From the NCBI GenBank assembly GCA_900074885.1, contig FJUW01000046.1, positions 169,408 through 233,407 of the forward strand: a stretch of 64,000 nt of DNA, given 5' to 3'. Below, in pieces: positions 10,915-22,399 of this stretch. Position 1 is the stretch's first letter. Each line of letters starts with the position of its first letter. A program made the position numbers and the translations under genes. The notes beneath the pieces are model-generated. The model had not been told where the DNA came from and searched no databases. It saw nothing but the letters and a program-made list of their open reading frames with translations. The DNA is from Rhynchosporium graminicola. Lineage: Eukaryota > Ascomycota > Leotiomycetes > Helotiales > Ploettnerulaceae.

Positions 10915-11214
10915 TTCTCGGCCGATGGTGAGCTTGGATTTTTGTATTGCATTGTTGATGCGGGAAGTTATCAGATTATCGGATAGATGCAGTCTCTACG
11001 GTAACCTGTCTCGCCAGTGAGTGTTATCACGTGGTTGGTTGGCGGTGAAGCATTACGCCATAAATATTATAAGCGTGCGGGGCTCGAGCCGACCCACAAT
11101 TGTCGATCCAAGGTACCGAGCCGCCTTACGATCCTGGAAAGATAGCGCGCCACAACAGTCATAAGGTTGAAAGGAACCCCCTGTACGGTCAGAGCGCCTC
11201 ATAGGTCGATAAAA

Positions 11215-11292
11215 TCTTTTTGTAGGCATTAGGAGTTATGGGAGCATAGCGATAAAGCGGTAAATTAGAAAGTGTGTTTTGCTACAAAAAGA
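11215..11292. repeat. Short inverted repeat, 11-bp arms
   Basis: TCTTTTTGTAG (11215-11225) is exactly the inverse complement of CTACAAAAAGA (11282-11292), enclosing 56 bp. It could be a small hairpin or the footprint of a miniature transposon. No TSD is evident. Confidence 0.4.
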
Positions 11293-11358
11293 CACCTTTT
11301 GTAAATTAGCCGTAGCGGCGACGATATAAGTATGATTTCTAGTGAAAGAGGTTGAGGG

Positions 11359-11394
11359 TGTTTTGGCATACCTAAGAGCATGCCTTTCAAAACA
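11359..11394. repeat. Imperfect hairpin
   Basis: TGTTTTGGCAT is followed 10 bp later by ATGCCTTTCAAAACA, which is its inverse complement with a 4-bp insertion. The function is unknown. Confidence 0.35.
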
Positions 11395-11639
11395 TCATAG
11401 AAGGTATTAAAGTAAACAAAGAAATATTAATACTTAAAGTAAAAGGACCTGTTTGTTTTTCCGATATGGAGGGTCTTCCAGCACGGAGGGATGGACGTTA
11501 GTGAATTTTAGTAGAAAATTTGGAATTCATAGCCCTGGACTTCCTTAGTAAATACAGAAGTCGTATTGAGTTGTAGTGTATTGATAGTTTCACGCGCAAA
11601 ATAATTATCGTTATCGTCTGTCCTATGTCGTATCGAAAC

Positions 11640-12500
11640 GCCTTTATTATATGACCTAATATAGTATATCTTTTATAAATCGACGAGTAACCCTTAGCGT
11701 TACTCTTACGCCTTTATCCTTATCCTTATCATTATCCTTACTCGTAAGAATGTCGGGATCTTAGTTATTTTAGATCTGTTCGAGATCTAAACTAGCCTCT
11801 ATTATATTCTCGTAAGAAGTTATATATCTAGTCTGCAGTATATTACGATTAACTTATAAATATCATTAGATAATATATCCCTTTAAAGTAATATCTTAGG
11901 GTCTATAGATTATAAGAAGTTTAGTCATAGCCTTAATAGAATAAGTAGAAATAGATTATGCGTTTACTATAGCTAAGGTTAGTATTAATTCAGAAGATAG
12001 TTTAGGAAGCATATTAGTGATATAAATAGAAGGAATATTCGAAAATAGCATACAAGTAGCCTTTATTACCTTCTAAGACGCTATTAATCTTCTGTATATA
12101 TCTGCTTATAGATTTCCTCAGGGACGTTATCATATATCCGCAAATAGCTGCCGTATGCCGTATGATGTATCAAAGCCTTTAGTTAATGTATTTTCAGCTA
12201 AAAGTGCTTCTTTCCAACTGGATCTCTCCAATAATATTTCCTATTGAAAAAGAAGGCTTTGCTTAAGTTAGTGCTACAAGCGATAACCTAGTTTTTCTTA
12301 AGAGTTGCTTAGGTTCTTAATTAGAACTATCGAAGTAAATCCAGATAGTTCGGATTTTATATAAGTTCTTATAAGTTTTTTTATTCTTATATCCTTTCTA
12401 TTTTACAAGATATTCTTACTAACTTGATATTATAATCATAATATCTAGCAATTTCTTAACTTTATAAATATTAGATTTATAATTAGTATCGTAGTTATTT
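11640..12500. other. AT-rich decayed DNA, unidentified
   Basis: This is RIP-like sequence with no open gene. A short degenerate CCTTAT run sits near 11712-11745. On the minus strand between about 12300 and 12080, fragments such as LLAENTLTKGFD and VPEEIYKQIYTED read like an old coding region broken by stops. I cannot name it. Confidence 0.4.
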
Positions 12501-12504
12501 CTAT

Positions 12505-12641
12505 CTGCATCGATACGTTATATCTGTACCTTATTAGTAAATAGTATCTATATCTGGTTTAGTACCTTAGCTTTATACCTTATTATATATAGTACTTATA
12601 CTCTATATCTTATCAAAAGCCTATATCTTATATACTCTATT
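12505..12641 (+). repeat. Copia-1 LTR fragment
   Basis: This aligns with the middle of the Copia-1 LTRs (about 31519-31660 and 36949-37090), from the TGCATCGATA segment to ATACTCTATTAG, with many C/T and G/A differences. It is cut at 12641 by a Gypsy-1 LTR. Confidence 0.75.
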
Positions 12642-12910
12642 AGTAACGACAGCTTACCTGAAGGTCACATGAGTAGAAGGATAGAGACCGGCACACGAGT
12701 TTCCAGGCACCTTAGTATGGTTAGCGGCCGACTCAGTTTAGTTACGGACTAGTATCGGCGTATATAAATAAGAGATCTTATACTCTACTTCTCTTCTTCT
12801 TCTCTCCCCATCTTCTTAATTTCTTAGTAGTAGACTATATAAGATCGCTCTTAGCCTCCTTACTTATTTTATCCCTGCTTATATATTACCTTAAGTCTTA
12901 TGTCGTTGTA
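12642..12910 (+). repeat. Gypsy-1 copy 3 5' LTR
   Basis: About 269 bp, starting GTAACGACAGCTTACCTG and ending ATGTCGTTGTA, in plus orientation. The left junction with the Copia-1 LTR fragment lacks the first T of the terminus. Confidence 0.8.
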
Positions 12911-13371
12911 TTAAATCAGAAGATCGATCTAGCCAAAGATAGCTTAATATAATATCTTACTTAGTTAGTTATTCAATAACTACTTATATATAGCTAAGAA
13001 TCCAGAGATCTCTCAGATAGCTATAAATTAAGATTTAATTTAGCTTATCGCAAATAGTATAATAGAAGAGCTCTTCGCTAACGCTCTTTTAATAACTTCT
13101 TTAGTATAAAGGAATTATAGATAGACTTTAAAGAAGGTATAATAATACCTCGGAACTTCAACTTCTATATGTCGCTGCCGGAATAGCCCTGATATACTCC
13201 TTCAGAGCTACTATTATAGCTCTAAAACAGAAAGCTAGAGAGTCGTTCGGTTCTAGAGGAACTTGACTTAACCTCTCTTAATCTACTTCCGAACTTAATC
13301 TATTATCTCCTTCCTTACTACCAACTTCTCTTATACTAGAGAATATTAACGTCTTATTAAAGAAGTATTAA

Positions 13372-13661
13372 TATGACGACAGCTTACCTGAATATCACAT
13401 AAGGAGAAGGATAAATACCAGGGCCCGAGTTCATAGGTATCATAAGTATACTAGTATAACTAGTATCTAACTCGGTATAATATCAGACTAGTACTAGTAT
13501 ATATATAAGGTGCCTTATATTCTATTACCCTTCTTTCTTCTTTCTTCTTTCTTCTTTCTTATCTTCTTATTTCCTTAGTAGTTGACTATATAAGATCGCT
13601 CTTAGCCTCCTTACTTGTTTTATCCTTGCTCGTATACCGCCTTGAGTCTTATGTCGTTATA
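13372..13661 (+). repeat. Gypsy-1 solo LTR nested in Gypsy-1 gag
   Basis: A 290-bp solo LTR (TATGACGACAGC ... GTCGTTATA) flanked by the TSD ATTAA (13367-13371 and 13662-13666). It contains a CTTCTTT microsatellite-like run. After it, gag of copy 3 resumes in register, so the family inserted into its own kind and then lost its body by LTR recombination. Confidence 0.85.
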
Positions 13662-13721
13662 ATTAACTAAGAGAGAAAGAGAAAAAGAAGCGAAACTTAC
13701 TAGGAGTATAATTACTATATA

Positions 13722-14219
13722 TGTCACGAACCGGCATGGTTCTTGGCACTAAAACCATCCTATCACCAGAATACTAATAGAATCACCTAGTAGTATATAC
13801 TAGACGAGTTTTAGTATCAGATAAGAGTTAGTATTATTAAAAGAAAAGTACTAATATAGTTATAGTACGAAATAGCAAAGTAGTACTATATGTCTACTTA
13901 TATTAAAGTAATAATAGTATTATAGCTATAGGTAATCTAGGATCATGTGATATACTAGCCTGCTAGATAAGTCGCGATAGCTTGCGCGCTCTATAAGGTA
14001 GTCTTATATAGCTAGTATAAAGGAATAAAAGGTTCTATATCAGACTAGTACTTCTGCTATTAGATTGGAGCTTCGTGCTCAAATTCATATAGTAATTAAT
14101 ACTTACTTATAAGATCTTAATTCTAATTAAGAACCGAGCTTCTTATTTACTTTACTTTATAGTTAATACTAACCGACGAGCCTGTACATCGAGTACTAGT
14201 TAGAACCAGGAACGTTATA
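13722..14219 (+). repeat. Gypsy-3 solo LTR
   Basis: A 498-bp LTR (TGTCACGAACCGG ... GAACGTTATA) with TSD ATATA on both sides (13717-13721 and 14220-14224). It matches the 496-bp LTRs of Gypsy-3 at 21843 and 28097. Confidence 0.9.
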
Positions 14220-14272
14220 ATATACTTCTACTATCTCCGCAGATAACTCGAAGCTACTTTATTCTATCTTAT

Positions 14273-14487
14273 TATAACGGGTTATACCCGTTAGTATGCT
14301 TGACGCCTAAGGCGTCTACGCTAGTGCCTGACCTAGTGTTATACGTACTAATACTACTACTACTAGCGACCGCGGTATTATCTTTTCTTCGAAGGGAGAG
14401 TTCTATTTCTCCCTTCTCTCCTTAGTTAATTCTCCTTATAATATAGACGAGCCTTTATGCTGCATAATTTGCATTCGCCCCGTGACA
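14273..14487 (-). repeat. Family-4 solo LTR
   Basis: A full-length family-4 LTR of 215 bp on the minus strand: TGTCACGGGGCG start (14487) to the CCCGTTATA end (14273). The flanks CTTAT and CCTTG do not match, so no TSD is seen and the left boundary with Gypsy-1 may be rearranged. Confidence 0.75.
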
Positions 14488-14882
14488 CCTTGAGTCTTGC
14501 TATATCTTATTCCTTCTATAAATATTATAGTTCCGAACGAACCTTCGTATATCTACTAATATATAAGACTAGAAGAACTCTTAACTTATAATAATAATAA
14601 TTAAGTCTTATCCCAGGTACCTGCATATCTCAGTATTATAAATCGCTTAGATTAAGTTCGTATATAATTCTTCAGAATTAAGTACTTATACTCTCCCTCG
14701 AAATCGTAGTTTCCTTGCGTTTAATAGCGAGTACTCTGATACTAATACTTTTAGCTTGAGTATAATGGAAAATAGATATTACTTATTACGTATTCTTTAG
14801 CTACTCTCTAATATATACTATTAGCTTATTCCGCTTATATCTAGAGTTCTGCGAGTATCATAAGAGTACTAGTAGTAATATC
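14488..14882. other. Unclassified AT-rich DNA
   Basis: RIP-like sequence between the family-4 LTR and the Copia-2 LTR. I see no open frame and no match to other parts of the window. Confidence 0.4.
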
Positions 14883-15060
14883 TGTTGCGAGGATATGGGT
14901 CTTGGTATGGATCAGGTGACTGTAGTCACGTGCATGGTCCGTGCGGATATTCCTAGATAATACCTTTAGTTAACTCTCCATAGTAATTAGTACTGTAATA
15001 CAACTAATAATATTTAACTACTCTATATCTTACTCTGACGATCAACGTAACCTTACGATA
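14883..15060 (+). repeat. Copia-2 5' LTR
   Basis: It starts TGTTGCGAGGATATGGG and ends ACCTTACGATA just before the primer-binding site. No partner LTR is in the window. The bounds rest on the TG start and the primer-binding site. Confidence 0.6.
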
Positions 15061-15072
15061 GGTTATGAGCCC
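15061..15072 (+). promoter_or_regulatory. Copia-2 tRNA primer-binding site
   Basis: GGTTATGAGCCC lies immediately after the LTR. Copia-3 has GGTTATAAGCCC at the equivalent position (41899), a one-base RIP variant, which supports the assignment. Confidence 0.65.
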
Positions 15073-15143
15073 TAATAGCTAGAAGTAGAGTAGTACTCAA
15101 AAGAAGTAGTAGTACTATGATTCTTAATAGTAAGCGTCGAACT

Positions 15144-15378
15144 TGTGACGACTGGTCAGGTTTGGAGGTTTCTCCCTATTAGTAGAAACACTTACTACTA
15201 AGCGAGATTACACGAGTAGAGTTTAGGGGCCCCTTTTCATGTATATACTTCCTTTCTCTCTCTACTTCTTTACTCCTTAGTTATAGATTCTTAAGTGATT
15301 CTTACTACTTCATATTTATAGTAATATAAGATCTTATTACTTAGGTAGTTTTGAGACCTTTCTAGAGTAAGCGTTATA
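15144..15378 (+). repeat. Gypsy-2 copy 1 5' LTR
   Basis: 235 bp, TGTGACGACTGGTCAGG ... AGTAAGCGTTATA. It differs from its partner only by scattered transitions. Confidence 0.93.
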
Positions 15379-15441
15379 TTATCTATAACTCTTTTACTTA
15401 TATCTAGGAAGATAGTAAATATCTACTTATATTATACCTCT

Positions 15442-16720
15442 ATGCCTAGAGCTACTAAACGCAGGAGACTACGCTATACGGAGAAGGCCTATACTAAGTA
15501 TAAACTTGAAGAATAGTACCTAAACTAAAGTAACCTAAGTCCGATAAATCGACTACTAGTTCTCTGACTCCCTCTACCTCCTATTCTTCAGCGACTCGTA
15601 ATACTTACTATAACTTACCTCTCTCTATAGTAGAGAGTACTTATAACGATACCTTATCCGAGTTAAGCTCCCTAACTCCTACTATAATCAACGAACTCAC
15701 CGAGTCGCTAAACCTCCCTAATAATACCCCTATATTAATAGTAACTATAAGTAACTTATAGGAAGACCGCGCTTACTAGCTATAAGAGGCAGAAAGGAAG
15801 CTCGCGGAGGAGAGATAATTAAACGTCGACCTATCTGCAGAACTATATTAGTTATAGGACGAAATCCTAGAACTATACTAGTTAACTGCTTAGCGCTCTA
15901 CTAAGTCTATATTATTTAATAACGTTTAATCGTATATAATACTACTACTATTAATTAAAGAAGATAACGCTACTCTTACGCCTAATAATCGTTATCGAGA
16001 ATAATCTACTAGAGGAATATCGTTAATATTATACGCTATATATATAGAGAAGATACCGAACCTTCTAAATAAGCTCTCTGATAGAATCGACTACTCTCTA
16101 AAACTCTAGGAAGTATAGATACGTAACGCTCTCCGGCGCTACTCTAGCTACTTTATCGACGAAGATCACTATAAAGATTAGTTACTTAACTAAACAGAAG
16201 GAATAGCTAGAACTTACTTAGAACTCTTATTCTTAGAACTAGAATATAACGAAGAAAGCAGTATAATCGATTCACTCGATATAATTACTTAACTTATCTC
16301 CTTCTTATCTAATCTATACGACTAATAAACTATAAGAGCTAGCTACTCCGCGCTAAAGATAGATTATAAGTAGACCTTCTGGACGTTCTACTATAAGTTT
16401 CGTACGCTAGCTTATAAAGCTAGAGTAAATGATCAATTAACTCTGAAAATAGACTTACAGGAGAAGCTACCTATACGGCTACGGAAATAGCTCTTCTAAT
16501 AGTACTAAACGTTAAGGATACTAGAAGAATATATTAAGGCTATATAAGCTGAAGACTAAGGTTAATTTATTAAAAAGACTTACTATTCCGAGTCTTCAGC
16601 TAAAGCTAGCGCGACTCGGGAACGCCCTATAAATACCTCCTCTTAGCGCTATAGTACTAACTCCTCTTCTTATCCGCAAATTAGTCTTCCTACGCCTAAG
16701 AACACTAGTACGACTAGTAA
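15442..16720 (+). pseudogene. Gypsy-2 copy 1 Gag
   Basis: ATG 15442 opens MPRATKRRRLRYTEKAYTKY, a basic N-terminus, followed by Gln/Ser/Pro-rich sequence and a helical capsid-like region near 15930-16350 (IPNLLNKLSDRIDYS and similar), with TAG stops throughout. In the inverted copy the same codon is GTG, and RIP can turn GTG into ATG. This ATG may therefore be a mutation product, with the true start elsewhere. No zinc knuckle was recognised. Confidence 0.65.
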
Positions 16721-16959
16721 ATAAGTATTATACTCTGCACGAAATAATACGCCTCGTATATAATCGCCGGCGAATACTCCTTATCACTTTACGCTTATCT
16801 TATACTTACGCTTATTATTAGCTCGACTTAATACTCCGTATCGAATCAACGTAATTAACGCTAATAATAACGTTAATAGCGAGTCAGAAGATAATAACGA
16901 TAAAGAAACGTATAATAACGCCTAGGAGTATATTAAACTACTAGTAAAAGACTACGCCT

Positions 16960-19900
16960 AGGGAAAGACTCCTTCTTAGGTAGTATACGAGATATACGAT
17001 ATCTTAACCTTACGAAGCTTCTTAGTAGTTAATCGTTTACTATACGTGCTACTCTTACTAAGAATAGACTCTCGTATAAGCTACTCGCACTTCTCGATTC
17101 TGGAGCTAATAGATACTATTTTATTAATCGTTCTTTTCTTTAATCTCTTTCCTTCTTCTTAAAACCTTTAATTTACTCTCTGCTAAACGTAATTCCTATT
17201 AAAGGCTTTAATAGCGTTAATAGTAGTACTATCAGTTACTATACGATACTTAATTTGATAGTAGATTATCGCGTTCAGGTATTTACCCCTTTTCTTATTA
17301 CTACTCTCGGAAACTATAGTATTGTACTCGGAAGGACCTGGCTTTCGGAATATCAAGTACTCTTAGATACCTCTAAACGATAGATCATTTAGCTACTATA
17401 TACTCCTCTTAGTAACGTTTATAGCTCTCCGATCGAGATCAAGGACTTATATAAATACTATACTTACTAGCGCTACTAATACGACGCTAACGAACGAAAC
17501 GAACGCCTTAATCAGTTCTAGGAAGCGTACGAGGAATAGCGAAGCGTAGCTAACTTTCCTATTAATATTCGAGCTATTATTAACTCTATCTTTATTATGA
17601 AATAACTATTACTAGCTCGGAAGCGCACTTCTAGGGAGACTTATAGCTATAAAAACATCTAAAACTCTCCCCTAGAGAGTATTCTATAGGTAACTAACTC
17701 TCTATTACTACTGCCGATTAGTCAGGACCGTTTCTCTAGCGTTTATACTACTTATTATAGATACGATAAGCCTAAGTGTTTATTATCTGAAGAATAAGAA
17801 CAGAGTAGTAAATAGAAGTCTTTATACTCTAGAGAAGCTACTAATATATAGCCGAAGTACGTACGATTCAGCGATATTATCGCTTATATCCCGCGTGAAT
17901 CTCTACTTTAACCCTAATTAGAAGTCTCTACGTTAAAGACCTACGCATAAGACTACGCCTATACAATTTATACTATAGATTAACAGTTACTCGGAATACT
18001 ATCTCGCGACTTAATAGAAGCTACTTAAAGTATAAATATAGCTACTACGATATTTCAGAAGCGACTAAGATTACCTCGTATACTCAGACCTCTTCTAGAG
18101 CCTCTTACGCTAGAGATTTATATAATTAGTAGCTTAGCCTTCTATCTCTTATATAAACGCTAGAAGTCTTCTAACGATAAGATCTTCTTTACTACCCTTC
18201 ACGAGATAGATAAGCTTCTTAATAACCGAATCGCAGTTTAGTAACGTAATACTACTATCGTATCTTTGACTATTAACTTTACGGAATATCGTAAAACCGC
18301 TTAGTAATTTGCTATTAGCTTAAGCGAATTGAATTCAGAACTATAGATCCCTTACGAGTATAGCTAGTAAGTATACGTCTTTTCTAAGGAAGCTAGCGAT
18401 ATTCTTCTTTCTTATCGCTTATACGATCACCGAATTAAGCTTAAGGAAGGGGCCGAGAAGAGCCTTAAATACTCCTCCTTATATAAGATATCAGCTAAAG
18501 AACTTAAAGTTATTAAAGCGTATATTACTAATAACTTAGCTAAAGGTTTTATTGAACATTCTTAAGTACTATACGCTAAACTTATTCTTTTCGTTAAGAA
18601 AGCTAATAGAAGTCTAAGATTCTATATCGACTTTCGCGCACTTAATAACCTCACGAGGAAGGATTAATATCTACTGCTATTAATCGATAAAACGCTAGCT
18701 AGAATCTCTACTGCTAAGATATTTACTAAACTAGATATTCGCTAGGCGTTCTACCGAATTCGAATAGATCTAGCCTCTAAAGAGTATACGACATTCCGGA
18801 CCTATTATAGAATATATAAGTATAAGGTACTCCCTTTCGGTCTGACTAAAAGCCCTGCGACGTACTAGCGATATATGAATAATATCTTATTCGACTACTT
18901 AGACGACTTCTATATAGTATATCTAGACGATATTCTAATCTACTCTAATGACTTACTATAGTATTAATTACATGTATATAAGGTACTATAACGATTATAA
19001 GACGCTAGATTATAAGTCGACCTTAAGAAGTATAAATTCAATATTACTCGCACTAAATACCTTAGATTTATTATCTCTACTTCTAGGATCGAGGTAGACC
19101 CTAAGAAGGTTAATATTATATAATCTTAGAATTACTTAACTATAGTTAAGAGCGTATAATTATTCTTAGGCTTTTGTAACTTCTACTAACGATTTATTAA
19201 GGACTACAGAATTATCGTAAAACCTCTTATATAACTTACTAAAAATAATATATTATTTCGGTTCGCTAGAGAGTATAAAGATACCTTTAATTACCTAAAG
19301 CACGCTCTTACTTCGGTATTACTCCTCTACTACTATTAGTAATATCTACCTTATATGATCGAAATAGACGCTAGTAATAGAGTAATAGCAGGTATACTAT
19401 CGCAATAGCACGACGAAGACTAGTTCCTAGTAGCTTACTTCTCTAAAACTATATTACCTGCCGAGCTTAATTACGCTATCTACGATAAGGAAATACTCGT
19501 AATTATACGATCTTTTAGTAACTAGAGATCTGAGCTCGAAGGCGAAATATATCAGATCCGCGTAATTACTAATTATAAAGCTCTTAAGTACTTTATAACC
19601 TCTAAATAGCTAAACGCACGATAAGCCCGATAAGCTAAGCTACTCGCAGATTATAACTTTATAATTACTTATCGACCTAGGAAGTATAATCTACTCGCCG
19701 ATACTCTCTCTCGTAGAATAGATAAATTAGATAACTAGAATAATACTAAAAGAACTTAGCGTTTATAGTAGCTACTACGCGAAGACTAAATCGATCTAGT
19801 ACTACTTATAAGTAACCTCCGGAATAGCTCCGACTCTATAGATAACTTTAAGCTTATTAACGCCTTAGAAGTTACTAACTTATTACTAATCTTTTCTATA

Positions 19901-21460
19901 GTATAATAAGTACTTAACGCTAATCGCACTACGCTATTACTCTAAGTAGTATAGAAATAAGCTCTCTCCGCTACTCCTAGAAAACTAACTATAGAAAAAG
20001 ATCTTCTACTCTATAAAAGAAGACTAATAATACATAAAATATAATACATTCGAAAGCTACTTATACGCGAAGTATACGACCGATTAGAGACTACCTATCT
20101 AAGTGCAAAGAAGACCTTATAACTACTAGTATTATAATACTAGTAGTACGGAATCGCTTTAACTATTAACTAGTACTACCGTAACTATTATACTTACTAA
20201 CGAATTCAAGTGCCGCGTAATAAGAAACCGGGCCTCCTCTAACCTCTACCTGTACTATCACGTCTATAGGAGTATATTATAGTCGACTACTATAGCTTCA
20301 ACCGCGATAAATATAGCTATAATAATATTCTCGTATTTATCGACTGTTTTAGTAAATAAGTAATTAGTATTCTATACCGAAAGACCTCTAATACGCGCGA
20401 CCTTATAAAGCTTTACTTATACTATATATACCGCTATTTCGGAGCTCTATTAATAATTACCTCTAATAGAGGGCCTTAATTCGTTTCCTGTTTTTAGACT
20501 ATAGTTATTATAATTCTTAGTACTAAAAGATAGTTTTTTATAGCAGACTACCTATAAACAGATAGCTAAATAGAGATCTATAACTAATATCTCTAATGCA
20601 GATTACGACTTTTTATCTCTTACTATTAAGACGACTAATCGGAATTCTTACTTATTATAAACTACGCCTAGATAACTCTCCCTTACGAATCCCTTAGAGG
20701 TCTCTTACCCTTTGAAGTCGTTTATAGATATATACTCTATATTAATTAGAATTAGAAAGACTTACCTGACTCTACTACGCTTACTAATAAGTTAAATACT
20801 TAGTAAGCTCTAGATTACGCTAATTATCTGCGCGACGCCTAAACTACCGCTTAATTAAGCCTCTAATATATATAAGCTAAGATATCCTAATCCTATAATC
20901 GCTTACGCTATAAAGTCGACTTTACTATAGACGACCTTATCTAGCTAGATATACGCTACTTTACGAGTACTCGACCTAGTAAAAAACTCGACTTCCTGAC
21001 TAATAGACCTTTCCGTATAATTGAAAAGGTCGGAAGCTCTTATCATCTAGAGCTCCTTACTAGTATAAAAGTATATAACGTATTCCCTGCTACTAAGCTA
21101 TAGAAGTATCTAAATAACTCTTTGCTAGGATAAACCTTACTACTGCTATTACTTATTAATATTACTAGTAACGATAAATAGGAGATCGAAGATATACTTA
21201 CGTGCCGTAAGTAGCGCAGTAGCCTCTTATACCGAGTTTCCTAGTTAAATCAAGACGTCGATCTTATATAGTACGACGCTATAGACGTTAAATACGCTCC
21301 TGCTAACCTATAATAATTCTACCTTAATAACCTAACGTAAGCTAGACCTCCTGCTAGACTACCTGATTAGCTGAAAGCTTTCTACAATAGAATTAATAAT
21401 TACGACTACCTTAATAGTAATAAGGAAATAGACTAACGCTTAAGGGCGAGCTTTTTTCGG
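16960..21460 (+). pseudogene. Gypsy-2 copy 1 Pol polyprotein
   Basis: Domains in order: protease LLDSGANRYYFINRS near 17090-17130; RT with FTKLDIRQAFYRIRIDL near 18730 and an intact catalytic box VYLDDILIYS (YLDD at 18920-18931); RNase H with EIDASNRVIAGILSQ near 19365; integrase with IIVDYYSFNRDKY near 20280 and TSNRGPQFVS near 20460; and a C-terminal EDILTCRKQRSSLLYRVS segment near 21190 that looks like a divergent chromodomain, typical of chromoviruses. Many TAG/TAA codons break the frame. The RT active site survives but the protein cannot be made. Confidence 0.85.
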
Positions 21461-21472
21461 AGGGGGGGGTAG

Positions 21473-21707
21473 TATAACAACTAGTCAGGTTTAGAGGTTT
21501 CTCCCTATTAGTAGAAACACTTACTACTAAGCGAGATTACACGAGTAGAGATTAGGGGCCCCTTTTCATATATATACTTCCTTTCTCTCTCTACTTCTTT
21601 ACTCCTTAGTTATAGATTCTCAAGTGATTCTTACTACTTCATATTCATAGTAATATGAGATCTTATTACTCAGGTAGTTTTGAGACCTTTCTAGAGTAAG
21701 CGTCACA
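21473..21707 (+). repeat. Gypsy-2 copy 1 3' LTR
   Basis: 235 bp, TATAACAACTAGTCAGG ... AGTAAGCGTCACA. The CA end is kept here although it is RIPed in the partner. Confidence 0.93.
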
Positions 21708-21842
21708 GAACTATTTCTCAGTACTAAGGGTAGAGATTCAAGTTGCGAGCTTCCGATTGAGATATAGTATACGCGTATAGTCAGTCAAACTAGCGCGTCT
21801 TTCTATAGTAAATATAGTCGCGCAGAGTACTAGTAGAGAGAG

Positions 21843-22338
21843 TATCACGAACCAGCATAGTTCTTAGCACCAAAACTGTCCTAGCACTAGAATACTGATA
21901 GTACCACCCAGTAGTAAGTACTAGACGGGTTTTAATACTAGAAAAGAGTTAGTACTATTAGATAAAAGGCACTAATACGGTTATAGTACAAACTAGCGAG
22001 TAGTACTATATATCTACCTGTATTGAAGTAATAATAGTATTATAGCTATAGGTAATCTAGGATCACGTGATATACTAGACTGCTAGATAGGTCGCGAGAG
22101 CTTACGCGCTCTATAAGATAGTCTTATACCGCTAGCATAAGGGAACGAAGATTCTATATAAGACTAGCACTTCTGCTATTAGATAGGAGCTTTATACTTA
22201 AATTCATATAGTAATTAATACTTACTTATAACGTCTTAATTCTAATTAAGAACCGAACTTCTTATTTACTTTACTTTATAGCTAATACTAACTAATAAGC
22301 CTATATACCGCGTACTAGTCAGAACTAGGAACGTTATA
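21843..22338 (+). repeat. Gypsy-3 5' LTR
   Basis: 496 bp, TATCACGAACCAG ... GGAACGTTATA. Confidence 0.93.
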
Positions 22339-22399
22339 CTTTAAGCACCTTACTTGAAGTATTATTAGTAAGAACGAAATAGCTACTAAAGAAGGATCT

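Larger units (their letters stand above)
10915..11640. other. Un-RIPed upstream region of the island gene
   Basis: This stretch has normal CA/TG content and no convincing gene. A TATAATATTTATG-like AT box on the minus strand near 11050-11068 lies about 140 bp before the start codon and could be a promoter element (weak). Two short inverted repeats lie at 11215-11292 and 11359-11394. Similarity to normal DNA fades into RIP-type sequence near 11640. Confidence 0.5.
12642..14272 (+). mobile_element. Gypsy-1 copy 3, 5' fragment, with two nested solo LTRs
   Basis: It begins with an LTR (12642-12910) followed by the Gypsy-1 leader and the start of gag, matching the reverse complement of about 7160-6620. 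The host sequence resumes at 13667-13721 and 14225-14272 after solo LTRs at 13372 and 13722 with their TSDs. It stops where a family-4 LTR begins (14273). No pol remains. Confidence 0.8.
15144..21707 (+). mobile_element. Gypsy-2 copy 1, full-length LTR retrotransposon
   Basis: 6564 bp with 235-bp LTRs (15144-15378 and 21473-21707) and a perfect TSD GAACT (15139-15143 and 21708-21712). The polypurine tract GGAGGGGGGGG lies just before the 3' LTR. Gag and a full pol (protease, RT, RNase H, integrase, chromodomain-like tail) read in the plus strand with RIP stops. A second copy lies inverted at 52549-60519. Confidence 0.95.

Noticed and set aside
9772..11020. Several plus-strand ORFs of 60-90 codons (9772, 9917, 10196, 10293, 10505, 10748)
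   Set aside because: They lie opposite the three-exon minus-strand gene, overlap each other in different frames and show no recognisable protein; they are shadows.
12642..13661. 12642-13661 as one short LTR element with paired LTRs
   Set aside because: There is no polypurine tract before the second LTR, and that LTR has its own TSD (ATTAA) inside gag; it is a solo LTR in a Gypsy-1 fragment.
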